Positions 34,385 through 48,531 of a stretch of DNA of 64,000 nt are shown in pieces. The translations under genes and the position numbers were made by a program. The first letter of the stretch is position 1, and each line of letters opens with the position of its first letter. This DNA is from Limnohabitans radicicola (GTDB lineage Bacteria > Pseudomonadota > Gammaproteobacteria > Burkholderiales > Burkholderiaceae_C), in the NCBI RefSeq assembly GCF_014837235.1, contig NZ_JACYFT010000001.1:881688-945687 (forward strand). The letters run 5' to 3'. The notes below the pieces were generated by a model. The model was not told where the DNA came from, did not search any database, and worked only from the letters and a program-made list of their open reading frames with translations.

Positions 34385-35675
34385 CGTGCTCACCCAACGC
34401 ATTGTCTCCGAGAGGCACGCCAACAGGCACGACACCGGGGATCAAATGCCTCGGAGAGGGGCAGAATCGGGCATCGGTGTTGCGCTGAAGAAACGAATCG
34501 ACGACCGCATCGCCTTCGGCCTTGAACACCGAGCAGGTGCAATACAGCAGCCGCCCTCCTGGCTTGAGCAAAGGCCACAGCACGTTGAGCAACTGCGCCT
34601 GGGTACGGGCCAGCTGGGCGCTGTCGCCTGGGCGCCGCAACCAACGGACATCGGGATGCCGCCTGACGATGCCGGAGGCTGTGCACGGGGCATCGAGCAA
34701 AACAGCATCGAACTGTTGACCGTCCCACCACTGCGCGGGTTGCGCGGCATCGGCGGCGCGCACCTCGGCGTGCACCTGCAGCCGCTCCAGATTCTGGTGG
34801 ATGCGCTGGCAGCGCTGCGCATCCACATCGAGCGCCAGCACCTGGGCGCGGGGACACAGTTCAAGCAAGTGCCCGGTCTTGCCCCCGGGGGCCGCGCAGG
34901 CATCGAGCACGCGCCAAGGTTGCGCCAGGTCCAGGCCCTGCATCAGCAAGGGGGCAGCCAGCTGCGCAGCCGCGTCCTGCACTGACACCTGGCCTTGCAG
35001 GAAACCTGGCAACTGCTGCACCGGCAAGGCCTTGTGCAATTGCAGGCCACTGCCCCCCACCGGGGTGGAAGTGACGCCCAGCGCTTCCAGGGCCGCCTGC
35101 ACCTGACTCACCTTGGTGGTCCGCTCATTCACGCGCAGCGTCATGGGTGCAGGCGTTTGCGCCTGATCGAGCAAGCGGGTCCAGTGTTCAGGATGATCGG
35201 CTTGCAGGCGCTGCACCCACCAGTCGGGGTGGTTCCAGCGAGCCGCCACATCGCCCTGCACTGCTGCGACCAACGCGTCACGCTCGCGCAAAAAGCGCCG
35301 CAGGCAAGCATTGATGAAAGACGCTTGGCCCTGTGTTTGGCGGTGCTTGCGTGCGGCTTCCACCGCCTGGTTCACCAGCGTGTGGACCGGGTAAGGGGCC
35401 TGTGCCTCATTCCAGGCCAAAGCCAAGGCGGTGCACAGCAGAGCATCCGCGGCGGCCGGTGGTGGTTTTTTGGCCAGTTGCGCGCGCAAGGCCGTGGCAC
35501 AGCCCAGCTGGCGCAAAGCCTGGAAACTCAAAGCCTGGGTTCCGGGACGCAAATCGGCCGGCAGCGCTTCGAGCTGGGCAGTCAGCGAGCGCCCGGCGCG
35601 CACAGCCTGCACCGCCTGGGCGCTGGCCTGCAGCAGCCGCCACAGCGGGGGCGCATGGTGAACAGCGGTGTTCAT
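34338..35675 (-). CDS. rsmB: 16S rRNA m5C967 methyltransferase RsmB
   Basis: A 445-aa RNA methyltransferase modifying cytosine 967 of 16S rRNA. It has an N-terminal NusB-like RNA-binding domain (about 10-140) and a C-terminal Rossmann methyltransferase domain. SAM motif I is VLDACAAPGGKTGHLLEL. The two active cysteines are Cys331 (DAPCTASG) and Cys381 (YCTCSVF). The ATG at 35675 overlaps the stop of the LemA-like gene (ATGA); the frame extending to 35792 is spurious. It heads the string rsmB-DUF4390-ntrY-ntrX. Confidence 0.95.
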   Translation of the reverse strand: MNTAVHHAPPLWRLLQASAQAVQAVRAGRSLTAQLEALPADLRPGTQALSFQALRQLGCATALRAQLAKKPPPAAADALLCTALALAWNEAQAPYPVHTLVNQAVEAARKHRQTQGQASFINACLRRFLRERDALVAAVQGDVAARWNHPDWWVQRLQADHPEHWTRLLDQAQTPAPMTLRVNERTTKVSQVQAALEALGVTSTPVGGSGLQLHKALPVQQLPGFLQGQVSVQDAAAQLAAPLLMQGLDLAQPWRVLDACAAPGGKTGHLLELCPRAQVLALDVDAQRCQRIHQNLERLQVHAEVRAADAAQPAQWWDGQQFDAVLLDAPCTASGIVRRHPDVRWLRRPGDSAQLARTQAQLLNVLWPLLKPGGRLLYCTCSVFKAEGDAVVDSFLQRNTDARFCPSPRHLIPGVVPVGVPLGDNALGEHDGFYYALLEKRPTAA

Positions 35676-36226
35676 ACCAGCTCCGACACGGACCGGTCGG
35701 CAAAATTCAGTGTCACGGCGGGGCGCAGGTTCAACCGGCGCGCCAGCCAACTGGCCGGGCTCTGCCCAATGGCCTCGTTGTAGGCATCGCAAGCGAGTCG
35801 GTAAGGTGCAAGCGTCATCGGCAAGCTTTGCAAGATCTTGTTTTGCGCCGACAGCAAGTGGGGCTTGACCGTGTCAGGAGCCGTGAGCATGACGCGGTCG
35901 ATGCAGACCATCAGCGCCTCGTGTTGCTGCACGACCTTTTGCAGGACTTGCCCGTCCAGAGGCTGTGCGCGGGCGTCAGACAGGGCTTCAACCAAGGCAT
36001 CGCTCGCGTCCTGCAGCAACTGCAGGTCCTCGGCCTCCGAGGCCCAGGCCAGAATCTGCCTGGCCGAAATGGCGCCTTGAAAACGCATCAGCCACTTGAG
36101 CCACAGAACGTCAACCACACCCCATTGGCGTGCCACATCACCGCGCAAACGCACCATGCGGTTGTGGGCGCCCACCACCCAGAACAGGCACAACGCCAAC
36201 AACAGACTGACGATCAACCAGGCCAT
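35672..36226 (-). CDS. LemA-like membrane protein
   Basis: A 184-aa protein with one N-terminal membrane helix (AWLIVSLLLALCLFWVVGA) followed by a helical domain. The segment AHNRMVRLRGDVARQWGVVDVLW matches the start of the LemA family, where it reads NxLVxLRNxVxxAWxxID. Family function is unknown; some members affect cell-surface or stress traits. The ATG at 36226 has an AAAGGA Shine-Dalgarno. It overlaps rsmB by 4 bp, so both are translated together. The rpoC terminator lies 36 bp upstream. Confidence 0.8.
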   Translation of the reverse strand: MAWLIVSLLLALCLFWVVGAHNRMVRLRGDVARQWGVVDVLWLKWLMRFQGAISARQILAWASEAEDLQLLQDASDALVEALSDARAQPLDGQVLQKVVQQHEALMVCIDRVMLTAPDTVKPHLLSAQNKILQSLPMTLAPYRLACDAYNEAIGQSPASWLARRLNLRPAVTLNFADRSVSELV

Positions 36227-36261
36227 GCAAGATCCTTTGACTGCGCTTTTCAAGCCTTGAC

Positions 36262-36300
36262 AACAAAACAGCCCCTGAACCGCTCGCGGCGCAGGGGCTG
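36262..36300 (-). terminator. Intrinsic terminator after rpoC
   Basis: A perfect 9-bp GC stem (CAGCCCCTG / CAGGGGCTG, 36269-36277 and 36292-36300) with a 14-nt loop. On the minus strand it is followed by TTTTGTT. It lies 36 bp beyond the rpoC stop and 36 bp before the LemA-like start, and closes the rplK-rpoC transcript. Confidence 0.85.
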
Positions 36301-36335
36301 ATCGGGGATCACCGATGAAACGGCGACCCTTTCAC

Positions 36336-39300
36336 TCAGGCAGCTTCGCCAGCGTCGGTGACGGCGTCAGCAGCAGGCTCGCCTGCCAGCTCTGCAGCTT
36401 CGGCATCGGCGATGGCGCGGCGCTCGGCGTCGTCCATCTCGTCCTTGGCTTTGCGCGCCTGGTGGTAAGCCAGACCGGAACCCGCCGGGATCAAACGACC
36501 CACAATGACGTTTTCCTTCAGACCGCGCAGATCGTCGCGCTTGCCCATGATGGCCGCTTCGGTCAGCACGCGGGTGGTTTCCTGGAAGGAAGCCGCAGAG
36601 ATGAACGAGTCGGTCGACAAGGACGCCTTGGTGATGCCCAGCAGCAAGTTGCTGTAGGTCGCAGGAATCTTGCCATCTTTTTGCAGGGCGTCGTTGGTGT
36701 TGAGCATTTCGGAACGCTCAACCTGCTCACCGGCAATGTAAGTGGAGTCACCGGCGTTTTCAACGACCACACGGCGCAGCATCTGACGAACAATCACTTC
36801 GATGTGCTTGTCGTTGATCTTCACGCCTTGCAAACGGTAAACGTCCTGCACCTCGTCAACGATGTAGCGGGCCAGCTCTTCGATGCCCAGCAAACGCAGG
36901 ATGTCTTGTGGGTCGGCAGGGCCGTCCACAATGCTCTCGCCTTTGTTGACCACCTGGCCTTCGTGCACCAGGATGTTCTTCTCTTTGGGGATCAGCTCAT
37001 CCCAGACCTTGCCTTCAGGGTCAGTGATCTGCAAGCGGACCTTGCCTTTGGTCTCTTTACCAAACGACACGGTACCGGTGATCTCGGCCAGCATGCCTTT
37101 GTCTTTGGGCGAGCGGGCTTCGAACAGTTCAGCCACACGGGGCAAACCGCCGGTGATGTCTCGGGTCTTCTGACCTTCAACAGGGATACGGGCCAGCACT
37201 TCGCCAGGGCCCACATCCATGCCGTCACGCACCTGAATCAGCGCGCCGATCTGGAAGCCAATCGTCACCGAGTGGTCGGTACCAGGGATCTTGACTTCCT
37301 TGCCAGCGGCGTCGATCAGTTTGACCTGAGGACGGACGACTTTGGCTGCACCGCGACGCTTGGGATCGATCACCACCAGGGTGGACAGCCCGGTCACTTC
37401 GTCGACCTGTTTGGCCACCGTCAGGCCTTCTTCGACGTTCTCGAATTTCACCTGACCGGCGAATTCGGTGATGATCGGGCGGGTCAATGGATCCCAGTTG
37501 GCCAAGACGGTGCCAGCCTTGATGGTCTGGTCCGCCTTGATCGACAGAATCGCGCCATAAGGCACTTTGTGACGCTCACGCTCACGGCCGTGTTCGTCGT
37601 GGATGATGATTTCGCCGGAACGGGCAATCACCACCAACTCGCCTTTGCTGTTGGTCACGTAACGCATCGTGGCATTGAAGCCGATGATGCCGTTGGACTT
37701 GGCTTCCACGCTGGAGGCCACAGCCGCACGCGAAGCCGCACCACCGATGTGGAAAGTGCGCATGGTCAGCTGAGTACCTGGCTCACCGATGGACTGGGCA
37801 GCGATCACACCAACGGCTTCGCCGTTGTTGACCAGGCCGCCACGGCCCAAATCGCGGCCATAGCACTTGGCGCACAGACCGAAACGGGTTTCGCAGGTCA
37901 GAGCAGTGCGGACCTTGACTTCGTCAACGCCAGCGGCTTCGAGTTCGTCGATCAGGTCTTCGTCCAGCATCACGCCAGCAGCCGCCAGCACAGCGCGGTT
38001 TTCGGGATGCAGCACATCTTCGGCCACGGTGCGACCGAGAATACGGTCACGCAGCGACTCGATCACCTCACCGCCTTCAACGATGGCGCGCATCAGCGAA
38101 CCGTTGGAGGTACCGCAGTCGAGCTCGGTCACCACCAGGTCTTGCGTCACGTCCACCAGACGGCGGGTCAGGTAACCGGAGTTGGCAGTCTTCAACGCCG
38201 TGTCGGCCAGACCCTTACGGGCACCGTGCGTCGAGATGAAGTACTGCAACACGTTCAGACCTTCACGGAAGTTCGCCGTGATGGGTGTCTCGATGATGGA
38301 GCCGTCAGGCTTGGCCATCAGGCCACGCATACCGGCCAGCTGGCGGATCTGGGCGGCAGAGCCACGGGCGCCGGAGTCGGCCATCATGTAGATGGAGTTG
38401 AAAGACTCCTGCTCCACTTCCTTGCCATGGCGGTCGATGGTCTTCTCTTTGCGCAGTTGGTCCATCATCACCTTGGAGACGGCATCCCCGGCCTTACCCC
38501 AGATGTCCACGACCTTGTTGTAGCGCTCGCCAGAGGTCACGAGACCGGAGACGTATTGCTGCTCGATGTCTTTGACTTCTTTCTCGGCCGCTTCAATGAT
38601 GGCGGGCTTCTCGGGCGGCACCAGCATGTCGTCGATGCCGATCGAGATACCGGCGCGTGTGGCCAGACGGAAACCGTTTTGCAACAGCTTGTCGGCGAAC
38701 ACCACGGTCTCTTTCAGACCGCACTTGCGGAAAGACGTGTTGATCAGCTTGGAGATTTCCTTCTTCTTCAGCGCCTTGTTCAGGTTGCTGAAGGGCAGGC
38801 CCTTGGGCAGGATCTCGGACAGCAGGGCACGGCCCACGGTCGTGTCGACCAGCGAGGTCGAGGGCACGAATTCACCCGTTTCCTTGTTCTTGGTCCACTC
38901 GGTCAGGCGCACGCTGATCTTGGCGGTCAGCTCGACCACACCGGCGTCCAGGGCACGCTGCACTTCACCGATGTTGGCGAAGATCAAGCCCTCGCCCTTG
39001 GCGTTGATGCGGTCTCGGGTCGTGTAGTACAGACCCAGCACCACGTCCTGCGACGGCACGATGGACGGTTCGCCCGAAGCGGGGAACAGGATGTTGTTGG
39101 AGGCCAGCATCAGGGTGCGGGCTTCCATCTGGGCTTCCACCGACAGGGGCACGTGAACGGCCATCTGGTCACCGTCAAAGTCGGCGTTGAAGGCCGCGCA
39201 AACGAGGGGGTGCAGCTGGATGGCCTTGCCTTCGATCAGCAGGGGCTCGAACGCCTGGATGCCCAAGCGGTGCAGCGTCGGCGCACGGTTGAGCATCACG

Positions 39301-40553
39301 GGGTGCTCTTTGATGACCTCTTCCAGGATGTCCCACACCACGGGTGTGCCGGCTTCGACTTCCTTCTTGGCAGCCTTGATGGTGGTCGCGATGCCCATGG
39401 CTTCAAGGCGGGCAAAGATGAAAGGCTTGAACAGCTCAATGGCCATCAGCTTGGGCAGACCGCACTGGTGCAGCTTGAGGGTTGGGCCCACGGTGATGAC
39501 GGAACGACCGGAGTAGTCCACGCGCTTGCCCAGCAAGTTCTGACGGAAACGACCGCTCTTGCCTTTGATCATGTCGGCCAAAGACTTCAGGGCGCGCTTG
39601 TTGGCACCGGTCATGGCCTTGCCGCGGCGGCCGTTGTCCAGCAAGCTGTCCACGGCTTCTTGCAGCATCCGCTTTTCGTTGCGGGCAATGATCTCGGGGG
39701 CCTTCAACTCCAGCAGTCGACGCAAACGGCTGTTGCGGTTGATGACGCGGCGGTACAGATCGTTCAGGTCGGAGGTCGCAAAGCGGCCGCCATCCAGCGG
39801 CACCAGCGGACGCAGGTCTGGTGGCAGAACGGGCAGCACTTCGAGCACCATCCACTCGGGCTTGATGCCCGACTTCTTGAAGGCTTCGAGCACTTTGAGG
39901 CGCTTGGCGTTTTTCTTGACCTTGACTTCGGAGCCAGTCAGATCGCCACGCAGGCGCTCGATTTCGCTTTCGATGTCGATGCCTTGCAGCAATTCCTTGA
40001 TGCCTTCGGCGCCCATCTTGGCCTGGAATTCGTCACCGTACTCCTTGACCTTGGCGTCGTAGTCGTCTTCGGACATGATGCTGAACTTCTTGAGCGGGGT
40101 CATGCCGGGATCGGTCACGACATAGGCTTCAAAGTACAGGACGCGTTCGATGTCGCGCAGCGTCATGTCGAGCACAAGGCCCAAACGCGATGGCAGCGAT
40201 TTGAGGAACCAGATGTGGGCGCAAGGCGCGGCCAGGTCAATGTGCCCCATGCGCTCGCGACGCACTTTGGTCTGAGTGACTTCAACGCCGCACTTCTCGC
40301 AGATGACACCGCGGTGCTTGAGGCGCTTGTACTTGCCGCACAGGCATTCGTAGTCCTTGATCGGGCCAAAGATCTTGGCGCAGAACAGACCATCGCGCTC
40401 GGGCTTGAAGGTGCGGTAATTGATGGTTTCAGGCTTTTTCACTTCGCCGAAAGACCAGGAACGGATCTTTTCAGGCGATGCCAGACCGATGCGGATGGCA
40501 TCGAAATGCTCATCGGGCGTGAACTGCTTGAACAGGTCGAGTAGTGATTTCAT
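36336..40553 (-). CDS. rpoC: RNA polymerase beta' subunit
   Basis: A 1405-aa catalytic beta' subunit of DNA-dependent RNA polymerase. The N-terminal zinc-binding motif ([20 protein letters not shown]) and the catalytic Mg motif NADFDGDQM are intact. The second zinc cluster ([15 protein letters not shown]) is also present. Length matches the Burkholderiales norm. It lies 23 bp after rpoB. The C-terminal tail is Ala/Glu-rich. A terminator follows 36 bp downstream. Confidence 0.99.
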   Translation of the reverse strand: MKSLLDLFKQFTPDEHFDAIRIGLASPEKIRSWSFGEVKKPETINYRTFKPERDGLFCAKIFGPIKDYECLCGKYKRLKHRGVICEKCGVEVTQTKVRRERMGHIDLAAPCAHIWFLKSLPSRLGLVLDMTLRDIERVLYFEAYVVTDPGMTPLKKFSIMSEDDYDAKVKEYGDEFQAKMGAEGIKELLQGIDIESEIERLRGDLTGSEVKVKKNAKRLKVLEAFKKSGIKPEWMVLEVLPVLPPDLRPLVPLDGGRFATSDLNDLYRRVINRNSRLRRLLELKAPEIIARNEKRMLQEAVDSLLDNGRRGKAMTGANKRALKSLADMIKGKSGRFRQNLLGKRVDYSGRSVITVGPTLKLHQCGLPKLMAIELFKPFIFARLEAMGIATTIKAAKKEVEAGTPVVWDILEEVIKEHPVMLNRAPTLHRLGIQAFEPLLIEGKAIQLHPLVCAAFNADFDGDQMAVHVPLSVEAQMEARTLMLASNNILFPASGEPSIVPSQDVVLGLYYTTRDRINAKGEGLIFANIGEVQRALDAGVVELTAKISVRLTEWTKNKETGEFVPSTSLVDTTVGRALLSEILPKGLPFSNLNKALKKKEISKLINTSFRKCGLKETVVFADKLLQNGFRLATRAGISIGIDDMLVPPEKPAIIEAAEKEVKDIEQQYVSGLVTSGERYNKVVDIWGKAGDAVSKVMMDQLRKEKTIDRHGKEVEQESFNSIYMMADSGARGSAAQIRQLAGMRGLMAKPDGSIIETPITANFREGLNVLQYFISTHGARKGLADTALKTANSGYLTRRLVDVTQDLVVTELDCGTSNGSLMRAIVEGGEVIESLRDRILGRTVAEDVLHPENRAVLAAAGVMLDEDLIDELEAAGVDEVKVRTALTCETRFGLCAKCYGRDLGRGGLVNNGEAVGVIAAQSIGEPGTQLTMRTFHIGGAASRAAVASSVEAKSNGIIGFNATMRYVTNSKGELVVIARSGEIIIHDEHGRERERHKVPYGAILSIKADQTIKAGTVLANWDPLTRPIITEFAGQVKFENVEEGLTVAKQVDEVTGLSTLVVIDPKRRGAAKVVRPQVKLIDAAGKEVKIPGTDHSVTIGFQIGALIQVRDGMDVGPGEVLARIPVEGQKTRDITGGLPRVAELFEARSPKDKGMLAEITGTVSFGKETKGKVRLQITDPEGKVWDELIPKEKNILVHEGQVVNKGESIVDGPADPQDILRLLGIEELARYIVDEVQDVYRLQGVKINDKHIEVIVRQMLRRVVVENAGDSTYIAGEQVERSEMLNTNDALQKDGKIPATYSNLLLGITKASLSTDSFISAASFQETTRVLTEAAIMGKRDDLRGLKENVIVGRLIPAGSGLAYHQARKAKDEMDDAERRAIADAEAAELAGEPAADAVTDAGEAA

Positions 40554-40576
40554 GGTTTGAATCCTTTGCCTGTGAA

Positions 40577-44701
<4,125 letters not shown>

Positions 44702-44798
44702 GAGATCTCCGGGCTTGATCTTTCAGGACTGTGTGTTGCTCGCGCATTTCAGCGCAGGCAACGGGCTTGGCGGCTGGCCTCTACCAGCGTTGGCGGAC

Positions 44799-44939
44799 GG
44801 TTGCGCATTGCACGCAACCCGAACCAAGGGTCTTCTGCAGTCGGGTCAGAAGACACTGAAAAAAAGCATTTGCAAAGCTGCTTTTCAGTGCGCTCTTCAA
44901 GCACCAAAGGCTGGAGGCCCTTGCGGACACTCCAGCCTT
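44799..44939 (-). promoter_or_regulatory. Row of four hairpins between rplL and rpoB
   Basis: In the order of transcription: a perfect 10-bp stem (AAGGCTGGAG / CTCCAGCCTT, 44907-44939); a 12-bp stem with a 3-nt bulge (CACTGAAAAGCA with TGCTTTTTTTCAGTG, 44854-44890); a perfect 8-bp stem (GTCTTCTG / CAGAAGAC, 44830-44854); and a perfect 7-bp stem (GGTTGCG / CGCAACC, 44799-44819). The first lies 14 bp after the rplL stop. In Escherichia coli this interval holds an attenuator and an RNase III site; this row is the likely equivalent. The run of seven T in the second stem could also aid partial termination. Confidence 0.65.
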
Positions 44940-44953
44940 GGAACGAGACCGAA

Positions 44954-45331
44954 TTACTTGAGTTCGGCCTTGGCGCCAGCTTCTTCCAGCTTCTTCTTGG
45001 CGGCTTCGGCGTCTGCCTTGGGCAGAGCTTCCTTGACAACCTTCGGAGCGCCGTCGACCAGGTCTTTGGCTTCTTTCAGGCCCAGGCCGGTGATTTCGCG
45101 AACAGCTTTAATCACGGACACTTTGTTGGCGCCAGCGTCAGTCAGAACGACGTTGAAGTCGGTCTTCTCTTCAGCAGCAGCACCACCAGCAGCAGCGCCG
45201 CCAGCAGCAGGAGCGGCCATGGCGGCAGCGCTCACACCAAATTTCTCTTCGATGGCTTTCACCAGGTCGTTGAGTTCCAGGACCGTCATGCTGTCGAGCG
45301 CGGTCAAAAATGCGTCTTTATCGAATGCCAT
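44954..45331 (-). CDS. rplL: 50S ribosomal protein L7/L12
   Basis: A 125-aa stalk protein that recruits translation factors. It has the N-terminal dimer domain ([20 protein letters not shown]), an Ala/Gly hinge ([19 protein letters not shown]) and the conserved C-terminal domain with [15 protein letters not shown]. The start ATG at 45331 is family-typical. Its spacing of 41 bp behind rplJ fits the usual rplJ-rplL pair. Confidence 0.98.
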   Translation of the reverse strand: MAFDKDAFLTALDSMTVLELNDLVKAIEEKFGVSAAAMAAPAAGGAAAGGAAAEEKTDFNVVLTDAGANKVSVIKAVREITGLGLKEAKDLVDGAPKVVKEALPKADAEAAKKKLEEAGAKAELK

Positions 45332-45372
45332 TTTTTGTTTCCTAACAATTGGTTAAAACACGAATGCTGGCC

Positions 45373-45879
45373 TTAAGCGGCAACAGCTTCGCCTTCGCCT
45401 TTTTTGGCCGCCAGAGCGCCCAGCACCACGGCGGTACGGGACATTGGCGACATCAGCAAGCCACACAACTGGGCCAACAGCACTTCCTTGGAAGGGATGC
45501 TTGCGAGTTGTTTGACGCCGTTGACGTCCAGGGCCTTGCCTGCAAATGCACCAGCGCGAATCACCAGCTTGTCGTTGGTTTTTGCGAATTCGGCCACCAC
45601 TTTCGCGGCAGCCACTGCATCTTCAGAGAAGCCATAGATCAGCGGACCGGTCATCTGGTCAGCGACAACTTCAAACTGGCTACCAGCCACAGCACGGCGG
45701 GCCAAGGTGTTTTTCAACACGCTCAGCGAAACGCCCTGGCTGCGTGCTTTGACGCGCAGGTTTGTCATGTCAGCGACCGTGATACCGCGGTATTCCGCAA
45801 TCACCAGCGTTTGAGCTTTAGCTGCGAGGCCGGTCACTTCGGAAATGACCGCTTCTTTCTCACTGCGATTCAGACTCAA
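45373..45879 (-). CDS. rplJ: 50S ribosomal protein L10 (TTG start)
   Basis: A 168-aa protein that anchors L7/L12 to the ribosome and represses its own mRNA by binding the leader. The first codon is TTG, at 45879, with a good AAGGAG Shine-Dalgarno 6 nt upstream; the N-terminus [14 protein letters not shown] is standard for Burkholderiales L10, so this rare start is accepted. Sequence continues with [15 protein letters not shown] and [10 protein letters not shown], conserved in L10. It is preceded by a structured leader. Confidence 0.97.
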   Translation of the reverse strand: MSLNRSEKEAVISEVTGLAAKAQTLVIAEYRGITVADMTNLRVKARSQGVSLSVLKNTLARRAVAGSQFEVVADQMTGPLIYGFSEDAVAAAKVVAEFAKTNDKLVIRAGAFAGKALDVNGVKQLASIPSKEVLLAQLCGLLMSPMSRTAVVLGALAAKKGEGEAVAA

Positions 45880-46120
45880 GGTCTACTCCTTAAAATGTGC
45901 TTTCGGGACAACCCTAGAGCACGCCTATTTGCAGCGACCAACTGTTTTTGGAAATTCATCCATCTGCAGCGGGATCGCCATCTGCGTTGGCGGGGGTTTT
46001 GCAACCCACCGATTAAGTGCCCTGAGACACACCAACGGTCTTGGATGGCCTGCAGTCTTTTTTTCAAAAGATTGCAGCCCACCACATTGAGCCGACCCGA
46101 AGGTCTGCTCAAATCTTTAC
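45880..46120 (-). promoter_or_regulatory. L10-type leader region upstream of rplJ
   Basis: Of the 246 bp between rplA and rplJ none is coding, and part can fold. A hairpin with a C(UUCG)G tetraloop occupies 46089-46110 and a second long hairpin (13 of 15 paired, GGGCTGCAATCTTTT with AAAAGACTGCAGGCC) occupies 46047-46080. The position and length match the known L10 leader, where L10-L7/L12 binds to control the rplJL-rpoBC mRNA. The exact kink-turn elements of that leader were not verified, and a promoter inside the interval was not located. Confidence 0.6.
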
Positions 46121-46125
46121 CGCAA

Positions 46126-46821
46126 TCAAGCTGCGATGGTTTGTGTGTCGACGCGAACGCCCACACCCATGGTCGAAGACACCGCCACTTTGCGCAGGTA
46201 AACACCCTTGCTGGAAGCGGGCTTGGCTTTGTTCAGCGCGTCGATCAGCGCGGCCAGGTTGCCCTGCAGCTTGTCGGCGTCGAACGAGCGACGGCCGATC
46301 GTGCCGTGCACGATACCGGCTTTGTCCACGCGGAACTGCACTTGACCAGCTTTGGCGTTTTTCACGGCAGTGGCCACGTCAGGTGTCACGGTACCGACTT
46401 TGGGGTTAGGCATCAGACCACGTGGGCCCAGGATTTGACCCAAAGTACCCACAACGCGCATCGCGTCAGGAGCAGCGATCACCACGTCGAAAGGCATGTC
46501 ACCGGCCTTGACTTGTGCAGCCAGGTCGTCCATGCCAACCACGTCAGCACCAGCGGCGCGGGCTTCGTCCGCCTTGGCACCTTGGGCGAACACAGCCACG
46601 CGGGCGGTCTTGCCAGTGCCGTTGGGCAGCACAACGGCGCCACGGACCACTTGGTCAGATTTCTTGGCATCGATGCCGAGCTGCACGGCCACGTCGATGG
46701 ACTCATCGAACTTGGCGGTTGCCGCTTCTTTGACGATGACCAGAGCGTCAGCCAGTGCGTACAGCTTGTTGCTGTCCACTTTGCCAGCCAAGGCTTTTTG
46801 CTTTTTGGTGAGCTTGGACAT
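46126..46821 (-). CDS. rplA: 50S ribosomal protein L1
   Basis: A 231-aa ribosomal protein of the L1 stalk. The two-domain sequence is intact, from [15 protein letters not shown] to the C-terminal [22 protein letters not shown] region. Length is normal. Its ATG directly follows the TAA of rplK, a 0-bp gap that points to coupled translation. In other bacteria L1 represses the rplK-rplA mRNA; the leader of rplK was not examined in detail. Confidence 0.98.
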   Translation of the reverse strand: MSKLTKKQKALAGKVDSNKLYALADALVIVKEAATAKFDESIDVAVQLGIDAKKSDQVVRGAVVLPNGTGKTARVAVFAQGAKADEARAAGADVVGMDDLAAQVKAGDMPFDVVIAAPDAMRVVGTLGQILGPRGLMPNPKVGTVTPDVATAVKNAKAGQVQFRVDKAGIVHGTIGRRSFDADKLQGNLAALIDALNKAKPASSKGVYLRKVAVSSTMGVGVRVDTQTIAA

Positions 46822-47253
46822 TTACACGCCCTCCACATTCACGCCCATGGAACGGGCAGTACCAGCGATGGTGCGAACGGCAGCGTCCAGATCGGCAGCT
46901 GTCAGATCTTTCATCTTGGTTTTGGCGATTTCTTCCAGCTGAGCGCGGGTGATCTTGCCAACCTTTTCCAGACCTGGCTTGGTCGAAGCCTTGTCGATCT
47001 TGATGGACTTCTTGATCAAGGTCGCTGCGGGCGGGGTCTTGATGATGAAGGTGAAGGATTTGTCTGCAAACGCAGTGATGACCACTGGCAATGGCAGGCC
47101 CGGCTCGACGCCTTGGGTCTGGGCGTTGAACGCCTTGCAGAATTCCATGATGTTCAGACCACGTTGACCCAATGCTGGGCCAATGGGTGGCGATGGATTG
47201 GCTTTACCAGCTGGCACTTGCAGCTTGATGAAGCCGACGATTTTTTTCGCCAT
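46822..47253 (-). CDS. rplK: 50S ribosomal protein L11
   Basis: A 143-aa protein of the GTPase-associated centre. The sequence [21 protein letters not shown] with the following [22 protein letters not shown] is unmistakable. The ATG at 47253 has an AAGGAG Shine-Dalgarno. It stops immediately before rplA. A 9-bp hairpin separates it from nusG. Confidence 0.98.
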   Translation of the reverse strand: MAKKIVGFIKLQVPAGKANPSPPIGPALGQRGLNIMEFCKAFNAQTQGVEPGLPLPVVITAFADKSFTFIIKTPPAATLIKKSIKIDKASTKPGLEKVGKITRAQLEEIAKTKMKDLTAADLDAAVRTIAGTARSMGVNVEGV

Positions 47254-47353
47254 GCTTTTCTCCTTGCGGGTGATAACGCTCTGTCGAGCTCCCCGGGGTT
47301 AACGACTCTTTTTCAAAGCAAGCCACCGAGTCGGGTAGCGGCCTGCCGATTCG

Positions 47354-47377
47354 CTGGGTGGTCCGTGAACCACCCAG
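47354..47377 (-). terminator. Hairpin between nusG and rplK
   Basis: A perfect 9-bp stem (CTGGGTGGT / ACCACCCAG) with a 6-nt loop, directly after the nusG stop (47382). There is no T-run after it on the minus strand, so it is more likely an mRNA processing or stability hairpin, or a weak attenuator, than a full terminator. It may also be part of the L1-regulated leader of rplK. Confidence 0.5.
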
Positions 47378-47381
47378 AACA

Positions 47382-47963
47382 TCAGGTCTTCTCGACTTGA
47401 CTGAATTCCAGCTCAACCGGCGTGGCACGACCAAAGATCGTGACCGACACGCGCATCTTGTTGCGCTCGTAGTTGACTTCTTCGACGGTGCCATTGAAAT
47501 CGGTGAACGGGCCTTCTTTGACGCGCACATATTCACCCACTTCAAACTCCACCTTGTGGCGAGGTTTGTCGGTGCCTTCCTGCATCTGGTTCACGATCTT
47601 CAGGACATCGTCCTCAGAGATCGGCGCCGGACGGTTCTTGGCACCCCCCACAAAACCCGTCACCTTGTTGGTGTGCTTCACCAGGTGCCAGGTTTCGTCA
47701 TTCATCACCATTTCCACCAACACATAGCCGGGGAAAAACTTGCGCTCGGTGGTGCGCTTTTGGCCATTCTTGACCTCAACCACTTCTTCGGTCGGCACCA
47801 AAATGCGACCGAACTTGTCTTGCATGCCGGTGCGGTTGATGCGCTCGATGATGTTGCGCTCAACGGCTTTTTCCATGCCCGAATAGGCATGGACCACGTA
47901 CCACTTCAGATCAGGATTCGTGGAATCGCCAGCCTGGGGAGCATTGACCAGTGCATCACTCAT
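47382..47963 (-). CDS. nusG: Transcription termination/antitermination factor NusG
   Basis: A 193-aa elongation factor with the NGN domain ([19 protein letters not shown]) and the C-terminal KOW domain ([21 protein letters not shown]). The ATG at 47963 shares its T with the secE stop (TAATG). The frame running up to 48002 overlaps secE and is not used. The secE-nusG-rplK order is conserved in bacteria. Confidence 0.98.
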   Translation of the reverse strand: MSDALVNAPQAGDSTNPDLKWYVVHAYSGMEKAVERNIIERINRTGMQDKFGRILVPTEEVVEVKNGQKRTTERKFFPGYVLVEMVMNDETWHLVKHTNKVTGFVGGAKNRPAPISEDDVLKIVNQMQEGTDKPRHKVEFEVGEYVRVKEGPFTDFNGTVEEVNYERNKMRVSVTIFGRATPVELEFSQVEKT

Positions 47964-48346
47964 TATTTTTTCCACCCCAGAATCAAGTCGTAAAACACCC
48001 ACTCAAGGGTCTTGTCGGTCAGCCACAAAAACACAGCCATGACCAACACAAAGACAAACACGTAAGCCGTGATCTGCATGGCCTCTTTGCGCTCGGGCCA
48101 CACCACTTTTTTGACTTCGCGAACCGCGTCGCGGCCAAAGGCCACCAGCTGACGACCGGACTCGGAAGTCAGGAACACCACCACAGCGACAGCCGCAGCC
48201 GCCAACAAGCCAGCCCACTGGGCCAGCGGGCCTTGCTTGGCCAGCAGGTAGTAGGCCACCAGACCGGCAATCAGCACGGCCACAGCGGCTGCGACCCGGG
48301 CTTTGTCAGCGGTCGAGTTGACGGTTTGTACTTCAGACGTTGCCAT
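47963..48346 (-). CDS. secE: Preprotein translocase subunit SecE
   Basis: A 127-aa inner-membrane subunit of the Sec translocon, longer than the minimal form because it has three membrane helices: two N-terminal ([35 protein letters not shown]) and the conserved third ([20 protein letters not shown]) preceded by the amphipathic [15 protein letters not shown]. It overlaps nusG by one base. Confidence 0.97.
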   Translation of the reverse strand: MATSEVQTVNSTADKARVAAAVAVLIAGLVAYYLLAKQGPLAQWAGLLAAAAVAVVVFLTSESGRQLVAFGRDAVREVKKVVWPERKEAMQITAYVFVFVLVMAVFLWLTDKTLEWVFYDLILGWKK

Positions 48347-48401
48347 ATTGGCTTCGAGACCTTTGTGAGTCCTGCAAAAACAGGCACTTATCAGACACGG
48401 A

Positions 48402-48424
48402 AGCCCGCCAGGTTCTGGCGGGCT
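48402..48424. terminator. Hairpin between tRNA-Trp and secE
   Basis: A perfect 10-bp stem (AGCCCGCCAG / CTGGCGGGCT) with a 3-nt loop. It lies 19 nt after the tRNA-Trp gene on the minus strand. There is only a short T stretch after it, so it may separate the tRNA from the secE mRNA by processing or partial termination. Confidence 0.6.
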
Positions 48425-48443
48425 TGAAATCCACCTTTTCAGG

Positions 48444-48519
48444 TGGCAGGGGCAGTAGGAATCGAACCTACAACCTTCGGTTTTGGAGACCGACGCTCTG
48501 CCAATTGAGCTATACCCCT
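48444..48519 (-). tRNA. tRNA-Trp (CCA)
   Basis: A 76-nt cloverleaf with encoded CCA. The anticodon loop TCTCCAAA region gives anticodon CCA. The acceptor stem AGGGGTA pairs with TGCCCCT (one G-T pair). It lies between tuf and secE, the classical location in betaproteobacteria, and is probably cotranscribed with tuf. Confidence 0.97.
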
Positions 48520-48531
48520 ACTTGAACCTCT

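Noticed and set aside
36315..40544. A 1409-codon open frame on the plus strand antisense to rpoC
   Set aside because: It covers rpoC almost exactly, and its sequence is rich in His, Gln and Val/Phe as expected from complementary codons of a high-GC gene. rpoC itself is intact and identified. No ribosome site or family supports the antisense frame.
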